A stretch of DNA of 64,000 nucleotides, from the NCBI RefSeq assembly GCF_011745145.1, contig NZ_CP050191.1:3266084-3330083 (forward strand). The letters run 5' to 3'. This document shows, piece by piece, positions 59,723-64,000 of the stretch; the stretch's first letter is position 1; every line of letters begins with the position of its first letter. The notes beneath the pieces were generated by a model. That model worked only from the letters and a program-made list of their open reading frames with translations, did no database searches and was not told where the DNA came from. The position numbers were made by a program, and so were the translations under genes. Origin of the DNA: Mycobacterium sp. DL440. GTDB lineage: Bacteria; Actinomycetota; Actinomycetes; Mycobacteriales; Mycobacteriaceae.

Positions 59723-61024
59723 ATGGCGTGGGATTTCGAGACCGACCCGCAGTATCAGGAATTACTGGACTGGGCTGACGAATTCGTGACCGAGCAGGTC
59801 GAGCCGCTCGACTTGGCCTGGCCGCACCTGCAATTCACCCAACTGGAGGGCAAGCGCCGAGAAGCGATCGATCCGCTCAAGGCGCAGGTGCGCGAGAAGG
59901 GCTTGTGGGCGACACATCTCGGCCCAGAACTCGGTGGGCAAGGCTATGGGCAGCTCAAGCTGGCGCTGCTCAACGAGATCCTCGGCCGCTCGCAGTGGGC
60001 GCCGATCGTGTTCGGTTGTCAGGCGCCCGACACCGGCAATGCCGAGATCATCGCGCATTACGGCACCGAGGAGCAGAAGCAGCGCTACCTGCATCCGCTG
60101 CTCGAGGGCGAGCTGTTCTCCTGCTATTCGATGACCGAGCCGCACGCCGGTGCCGACCCCACGCTGTTCACCACCAGCGCGGTACGCGACGGGGACGACT
60201 GGGTGATTAACGGCTGGAAGTTCTTCTCCTCCAACGCCGCAACCGCATCGTTCCTCATCGTCATGGTGGTCACCAACCCTGAGGTCAGCGCCTACCAGGG
60301 GATGTCGATGTTCCTGGTGCCCACCGACACTCCGGGCGTCAAGATCGTCCGCAACGTCGGACTGTACGGCGAACCGGACAACGAGGGCAGCCATGCGTTG
60401 ATCCATTACGACAATGTCCGGGTGCCCGCCGAGGCGGTGCTGGGTGGCGAGGGGCAAGCCTTCGTGATCGCGCAGACCCGGTTGGGCGGCGGCCGGATTC
60501 ACCACGCGATGCGCACGATCGGCCTGGCCCAGAAGGCGCTGGACATGATGTGCGAACGAGCCCTGAGCCGCGAGACCCAGGGCAGTCGCCTGTCCGACAA
60601 GCAGTTCGTCCAGGGCTACATCGCCGACTCCTATGCCCAGTTGCTGCAGTTCCGGCTGATGGTGCTCTACACCGCGTGGGAGATCGACAAGTACAACGAC
60701 TACAAGTTGGTCCGTAAGGACATCGCCGCGGTCAAGGTGGCGATGCCCGCCGTACTGCACGACATCGCCTGGCGGGCAATGCAGATCCACGGCGCACTTG
60801 GTGTCACCAACGAGATGCCGTTCCTGGGCATGGTCACCGGCGCCGCGGTGATGGGGCTGGCCGACGGCCCGACCGAAGTGCACAAGACGACGGTTGCCCG
60901 GCAGGTGTTGCGCGATTACCATCCGACCACCGACACCTGGCCCACCGAGTGGATTCCCCGCAAACGCGACGCTGCGAAAGCGAAGTTCGCCGAATACCTG
61001 GAAGCTGAGGTGGGCAACCTGTGA
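59723..61024 (+). CDS. Acyl-CoA dehydrogenase (ACAD10/11-like)
   Basis: 433 residues, longer than typical FadE. CYSMTEPHAGADPTLF, NGWKFFSSNAATA, LGGGRIHHAMRTIGLAQKALDMM, and MQIHGALGVTNEMP; the RIHHxMR stretch is typical of ACAD10/11-type enzymes. GGAGG at 59711-59715 before the ATG. Paired with the APH-type kinase at 61021 (four-base overlap). In ACAD10/11 and bacterial LvaC/LvaA systems these two activities convert 4-hydroxyacyl-CoA through a phosphorylated intermediate; the same role is inferred here. Confidence 0.9.
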   Translation: MAWDFETDPQYQELLDWADEFVTEQVEPLDLAWPHLQFTQLEGKRREAIDPLKAQVREKGLWATHLGPELGGQGYGQLKLALLNEILGRSQWAPIVFGCQAPDTGNAEIIAHYGTEEQKQRYLHPLLEGELFSCYSMTEPHAGADPTLFTTSAVRDGDDWVINGWKFFSSNAATASFLIVMVVTNPEVSAYQGMSMFLVPTDTPGVKIVRNVGLYGEPDNEGSHALIHYDNVRVPAEAVLGGEGQAFVIAQTRLGGGRIHHAMRTIGLAQKALDMMCERALSRETQGSRLSDKQFVQGYIADSYAQLLQFRLMVLYTAWEIDKYNDYKLVRKDIAAVKVAMPAVLHDIAWRAMQIHGALGVTNEMPFLGMVTGAAVMGLADGPTEVHKTTVARQVLRDYHPTTDTWPTEWIPRKRDAAKAKFAEYLEAEVGNL

Positions 61025-62046
61025 GCGAGATCGACACTGCGCGGCTTGCTGATTGGATGGACAACGCCGGGCTGGCGGGCAAGGGCGAGCCGCTTGAGGC
61101 CCGCTTCCTATCCGGCGGAACCCAGAACGTCATCTATGAGATCCGCCGGGGCGAGCACTCCTGCGTCCTCCGCATGCCACCGGCCGGGGCCCCACCCGAC
61201 CGGGACAAGGGCATCCTGCGGGAATGGCGCATCATCGAGGCCCTCGACGGCACGGATGTCCCCCACACCGCCGCGATCGGTGTGTGTGCCGATCCAGAGG
61301 TGCTGGGGCGGCCGTTCTATCTGATGGGATTCGTCGACGGCTGGTCTCCGATGGACACTCATGGCCGCTGGCCTGAGCCGTTCAACACCGATCTGAGCAC
61401 CCGCCCTGGGCTGAGTTATCAACTGGCGGAGGGTATTGCGCTGCTGTCCAATGTCGACTGGCAGGCCAAAGGGCTGAGTGACCTCGGTCGGCCCGACGGC
61501 TTCCACGAACGCCAGGTCTCCCGCTGGATCGGGTTCCTCGACCGGATCAAGAACCGCGCCCTGCCAGGCCTTGATGTCGCCACCGACTGGCTGCGAGCCC
61601 ACAAGCCGCTCGATTTCATCCCGGGCCTGATGCACGGCGACTACCAGTTCGCCAATGTCATGTACCGCCACGGCGCCCCAGCCACGATGGCCGCGATCGT
61701 GGACTGGGAAATGGGCACCGTCGGAGATCCGAAGCTGGACCTGGCCTGGATGGTGCAGAGCTGGCCGGCCGATACCGACAACCCGGAGCCGTCTGAAATG
61801 GGCTACGTCGACATGCGCGGGATGCCCTCGCGTGACGACGTCGTGGCTCACTACGCCAAGGTGTCCGGACGACAGGTCGACGACCTCGACTACTACCTGG
61901 TGCTCGCGAAGTGGAAGCTTGCGATCGTGCTGGAGCAGGGTTTTCAGCGGGCCGGCGACGACGAGAAGCTGCTGGCGTTCGGTCCGGTGGTCACCGAACT
62001 GATGCGATCTGCCGCTGATCTCGCCGAATCCACTGATTACCGGTGA
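61021..62046 (+). CDS. APH-family phosphotransferase, likely 4-hydroxyacyl-CoA kinase-like
   Basis: 341 residues. Nucleotide lobe with LSGGTQNVIYEI, Brenner-type catalytic loop HGDYQFAN (His205, Asp207, Asn212), and metal-binding DWE (Asp228). Although the fold is that of aminoglycoside kinases, the GTG start overlaps the acyl-CoA dehydrogenase stop, as in ACAD10/11 where the two domains are fused. Antibiotic resistance is unlikely. Confidence 0.88.
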   Translation: MSEIDTARLADWMDNAGLAGKGEPLEARFLSGGTQNVIYEIRRGEHSCVLRMPPAGAPPDRDKGILREWRIIEALDGTDVPHTAAIGVCADPEVLGRPFYLMGFVDGWSPMDTHGRWPEPFNTDLSTRPGLSYQLAEGIALLSNVDWQAKGLSDLGRPDGFHERQVSRWIGFLDRIKNRALPGLDVATDWLRAHKPLDFIPGLMHGDYQFANVMYRHGAPATMAAIVDWEMGTVGDPKLDLAWMVQSWPADTDNPEPSEMGYVDMRGMPSRDDVVAHYAKVSGRQVDDLDYYLVLAKWKLAIVLEQGFQRAGDDEKLLAFGPVVTELMRSAADLAESTDYR

Positions 62047-63008
62047 AAGCTGTCGTCTGCCCCGAGTACGGGCCTCCGGATGTGGTTCGCCTCGAGGACG
62101 TTCCCACTCCCCCGCTCGCCGCCGGTCAGGTACGGGTCCAGGTCGGCTCAGCCGCGGTCAACTTTCCCGACGTGCTGCTGGTCGCCGGCCAGTACCAGAT
62201 CAAGGTGCCCGTACCGTTCATCCCGGGCAGCGAGTTCGCCGGTGTGGTGACCGAAGTCGCCAGTGACACCGACGGTTTCATCGTCGGTGACCGGGTGACC
62301 GGCACCGGGTTGTTCGGTGCGTTCGCCGAGCAGGTGTGTGTGCCGACGGCGGGGCTGGCCCGGATCCCCGACGGTGTGGACGACGGCACCGCGGCCGCCT
62401 TCGGGGTGGCGCACCGGACCGCGTATCACACGCTGCGATCGGTGGCCCGCATCCGACAGGGCGACGACGTGATCGTGCTGGGAGCCGGCGGCGGCGTGGG
62501 TTTGGCGGCGGTGCAGCTGGCGTCGACACTCGGCGCGCGGGTCACCGCGGTCGCATCATCTGACGAAAAGCTCTCCACTGCAGCACAATATGGCGCAGTC
62601 TCACTCGTCAATCACGCAAAGGCCGACCTGCGCGCCGCACTGCGGGAGGCGCTGCCTGACGGCGCCCACGCCGTGCTCGACCCGGTCGGCGGCGACCTGT
62701 CCGAACCGGCCTTGCGGTCCCTGCGCCGCAGCGGCCGGTTCGTGACCATCGGCTACGCCTCGGGCGTCATCCCTCGCATCCCGCTGAACCTGGTCCTGGT
62801 CAAGGGGATTCAGATCCTCGGCTTTCAGTTCCAGGACATACCCCCGGACGAGTTCACCCGTAACGAAGCCGAACTACGGGACCTGTTGGCCACTGGTGCG
62901 GTACGGCCCCACATCGGCGCGGTTTACTCCTTGTCCGAGACCGCCGCCGCGCTGCGGCAGGTCGCCGACGGGCGGGCGGTCGGCAAGGTGGTCATCGACC
63001 TCGCTTAA
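62043..63008 (+). CDS. Zinc-independent quinone oxidoreductase/MDR-family reductase
   Basis: 321 residues. VCPEYGPPDVVRLEDVP start, PFIPGSEFAGVV, GAGGGVGLAAVQLA (Rossmann), and LAGTGAVRPH-like end with GRAVGKVVIDLA. No structural-zinc cysteines, so NADPH:quinone reductase-like (QOR/enoyl-reductase) activity is expected. GTGA overlap with the kinase. The stop codon overlaps the convergent gene's stop codon (TTAA). Confidence 0.9.
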   Translation: MKAVVCPEYGPPDVVRLEDVPTPPLAAGQVRVQVGSAAVNFPDVLLVAGQYQIKVPVPFIPGSEFAGVVTEVASDTDGFIVGDRVTGTGLFGAFAEQVCVPTAGLARIPDGVDDGTAAAFGVAHRTAYHTLRSVARIRQGDDVIVLGAGGGVGLAAVQLASTLGARVTAVASSDEKLSTAAQYGAVSLVNHAKADLRAALREALPDGAHAVLDPVGGDLSEPALRSLRRSGRFVTIGYASGVIPRIPLNLVLVKGIQILGFQFQDIPPDEFTRNEAELRDLLATGAVRPHIGAVYSLSETAAALRQVADGRAVGKVVIDLA

Positions 63009-63376
63009 GCGTTATCCGCCCCGAGATCCTTCGGCGGGTAGAAGTACTCCCGCCAAGCCGTGATCTTCCCGTCTTTCACCTCATAAGCACCCATCACCGG
63101 CCAGCTCATTTGCTTGCCATCCACGATCCAGTAGTCGGTGCGCTCCATCAGCACCACGTCGCCGTCGACGGCCAGGTACAGAACTTTGAGGTCGACACAG
63201 TTCCCGCCGGCGAAGAACACCTTCATCATCTCGCCGATCGCTTCGCGACCAGAGAGCTTCGGCCAGTCCGGCCCGATGTCGAAGGTGGCGTCTTCGGCGA
63301 AGTGACTCATCACTTCGTCGACGTCGTTGCGGCCCCATGCGGCGATCTCGGCGCGCACGATTTCCTCAGCGGTCAT
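63005..63376 (-). CDS. SnoaL/limonene-1,2-epoxide-hydrolase-like protein
   Basis: 123 residues, NTF2-like fold. EERTD-like core ERTD places Arg79 and Asp81 where limonene epoxide hydrolase has its Arg-x-Asp pair; the third acidic residue, normally Asp in WRDYF, is Glu110 in WREYF. That preserves charge, so epoxide hydrolysis is possible, but many NTF2-like relatives have other roles. It lies next to P450 genes that could supply epoxides. A perfect dyad at 63407-63430 precedes it. Confidence 0.78.
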   Translation of the reverse strand: MTAEEIVRAEIAAWGRNDVDEVMSHFAEDATFDIGPDWPKLSGREAIGEMMKVFFAGGNCVDLKVLYLAVDGDVVLMERTDYWIVDGKQMSWPVMGAYEVKDGKITAWREYFYPPKDLGADNA

Positions 63377-63406
63377 CAGTACCCCGTCAGTCGTTGTGAA
63401 AGAGAT

Positions 63407-63430
63407 TTACACTAGCCCGTCCGAGTGTAA
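63407..63430. promoter_or_regulatory. TTACACT-N10-AGTGTAA dyad
   Basis: Seven-base arms, fully symmetric, ten-base spacer, 31 bases before the minus-strand start at 63376. It lies in the divergent region shared with the P450 at 63593, so either gene could be its target. Confidence 0.5.
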
Positions 63431-63547
63431 TTCCGATGGACATCACTTCCGGACCAGCACCACGTTTCAATCCGCAACAGCCAGTATCGAATTCGATCCT
63501 GGACCAGGAACCAGCAACCCAATCCTTGACCGGGCCACCTTCGGCCT

Positions 63548-63565
63548 GCTAAGCAGGTGCACAGC
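63548..63565. promoter_or_regulatory. Operator-like dyad before P450, second copy
   Basis: GCTAAGCAGGTGCACAGC differs at one position from the element at 2024-2041 and lies 27 bases before the P450 start at 63593. Confidence 0.4.
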
Positions 63566-63592
63566 CCTTTCGATACGGTCAGGAGACCAGCC

Positions 63593-64000
63593 GTGCCCAC
63601 TTCGACCGAAGCCGACCTGTACTACGACCCGTACAGCGTCGAGCTCAACATGGATCCCTATGCGGTATTCGCCCGCATCAGGGAAGAGGCCCCGCTGTAC
63701 TACAACGAGCAGCACGATTTCTACGCACTGAGCCGCTACGACGACGTCAACAAGGCCGTCATCGACCACGAGACGTTCATCTCCGGGCGTGGAGCCTTGC
63801 TCGAGATCATCAAGTCCGGCATGGAAATTCCGCCGGGCACACTGATTTTCGAGGATCCGCCGATCCACAACATCCACCGCAATCTGCTCTCGCGGGTGTT
63901 CACCCCCCGCAAGGTGCTGGCGCTCGAACCGCAGATCCGCGAATTCACGGCGCGCTGCCTGGATCCACTGGTCGGATCGGACCGCTTCGACTTCGTCAAT
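63593..64000 (+). CDS. Cytochrome P450, N-terminal part (cut by window end)
   Basis: 136 residues visible from GTG 63593, then the window stops. AGGAGACC precedes the start. DLYYDPYSVELNMDPYAVF, APLYYNEQHDFYALSRYDD and a C-helix segment DPPIHNIHRNLLSRVFTPRK match the N-terminal half of the P450s at 22655 and 53689. Heme and oxygen-binding motifs lie beyond the window. Confidence 0.9.
   Translation, partial: MPTSTEADLYYDPYSVELNMDPYAVFARIREEAPLYYNEQHDFYALSRYDDVNKAVIDHETFISGRGALLEIIKSGMEIPPGTLIFEDPPIHNIHRNLLSRVFTPRKVLALEPQIREFTARCLDPLVGSDRFDFVN

Noticed and set aside
61021..62046. Aminoglycoside resistance gene
   Set aside because: The APH fold and HGD motif are present, but overlap with an ACAD10/11-like dehydrogenase points to acyl-CoA metabolism.
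1..64000. Prophage, insertion sequence, CRISPR array, tRNA or rRNA
   Set aside because: No transposase, integrase, phage structural gene, regularly spaced repeats, or tRNA/rRNA-like sequence was seen on reading both strands; a dedicated search was not possible.

Overview
The window looks like a high-GC chromosome segment from a Mycobacteriaceae member, most likely a fast-growing, environmental Mycolicibacterium-type species. Evidence seen in the sequence: a complete mce lipid-importer operon, eight cytochrome P450 genes (one cut by the window end), four one-cluster ferredoxins, two short-chain dehydrogenases of the mycofactocin-coupled type, an F420-type (LLM) oxidoreductase pair, a mycobacterial haemophore-like protein, an MmpS-like secreted protein, and dense operons joined by ATGA, GTGA or TGATG overlaps. 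No tRNA, rRNA, CRISPR array, transposase or integrase was seen. The species cannot be named from the sequence alone.

Layout. 1-3.4 kb: thiolase, TetR and a P450. 3.4-5.7 kb: four small secreted proteins (one MmpS-like), three of whose transcription units carry the same TATTCTC-N7-GAGAR site. 5.7-15.4 kb: minus-strand mce operon, yrbEA-yrbEB-mceA-B-C-D-E-F, without its ATPase or mas genes. 15.9-22.2 kb: divergent operons for aldehyde dehydrogenase plus CoA-transferase, and for SDR, mycofactocin-type SDR, ferredoxin and P450. 22.2-25.6 kb: haemophore-like protein, then P450, an AveC-like membrane protein and a 45-residue membrane peptide divergent from a TetR across a perfect operator. 25.6-33.7 kb: a tight seven-gene operon (cytosolic-looking substrate-binding protein, second AveC-like protein, SDR, ALDH, two P450s, mycofactocin-type SDR). 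33.7-41.1 kb: NorQ/CbbQ-type AAA+ ATPase, NorD-type VWA protein, SDR, a double-headed TetR, a DapB-like oxidoreductase and an LLM oxidoreductase. 41.1-53.5 kb: a two-subunit acyl-CoA dehydrogenase, two amidohydrolases, Rieske ferredoxin, alpha/beta hydrolases, a NuoF-like flavoprotein with ferredoxin, an OB-fold/thiolase fusion and two tandem beta-hydroxyacid dehydrogenases. 53.7-64 kb: two P450-ferredoxin pairs, a TetR-controlled acyl-CoA dehydrogenase, APH-type kinase and quinone reductase operon, a limonene-epoxide-hydrolase-like protein and the start of another P450.

How the parts may work together (inference): a hydrophobic, probably terpenoid- or sterol-like compound enters through the Mce complex, is hydroxylated by P450s fed by small ferredoxins (the NuoF-like protein is a candidate reductase), is oxidised through alcohol and aldehyde stages by the SDRs and ALDHs, is activated to a CoA ester by the CoA-transferase, and is shortened by the acyl-CoA dehydrogenases and the thiolase/aldolase-like enzymes. 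No substrate can be assigned.

Most novel-looking unit: the 25.6-41.1 kb block. An AveC/P450/SDR/ALDH operon with a signal-less periplasmic-binding-protein homologue lies beside an orphan NorQ-NorD chaperone pair and a tandem TetR. Four related operator-like sites (approximately GACCWAATATYTGTTC) sit before its transcription units.
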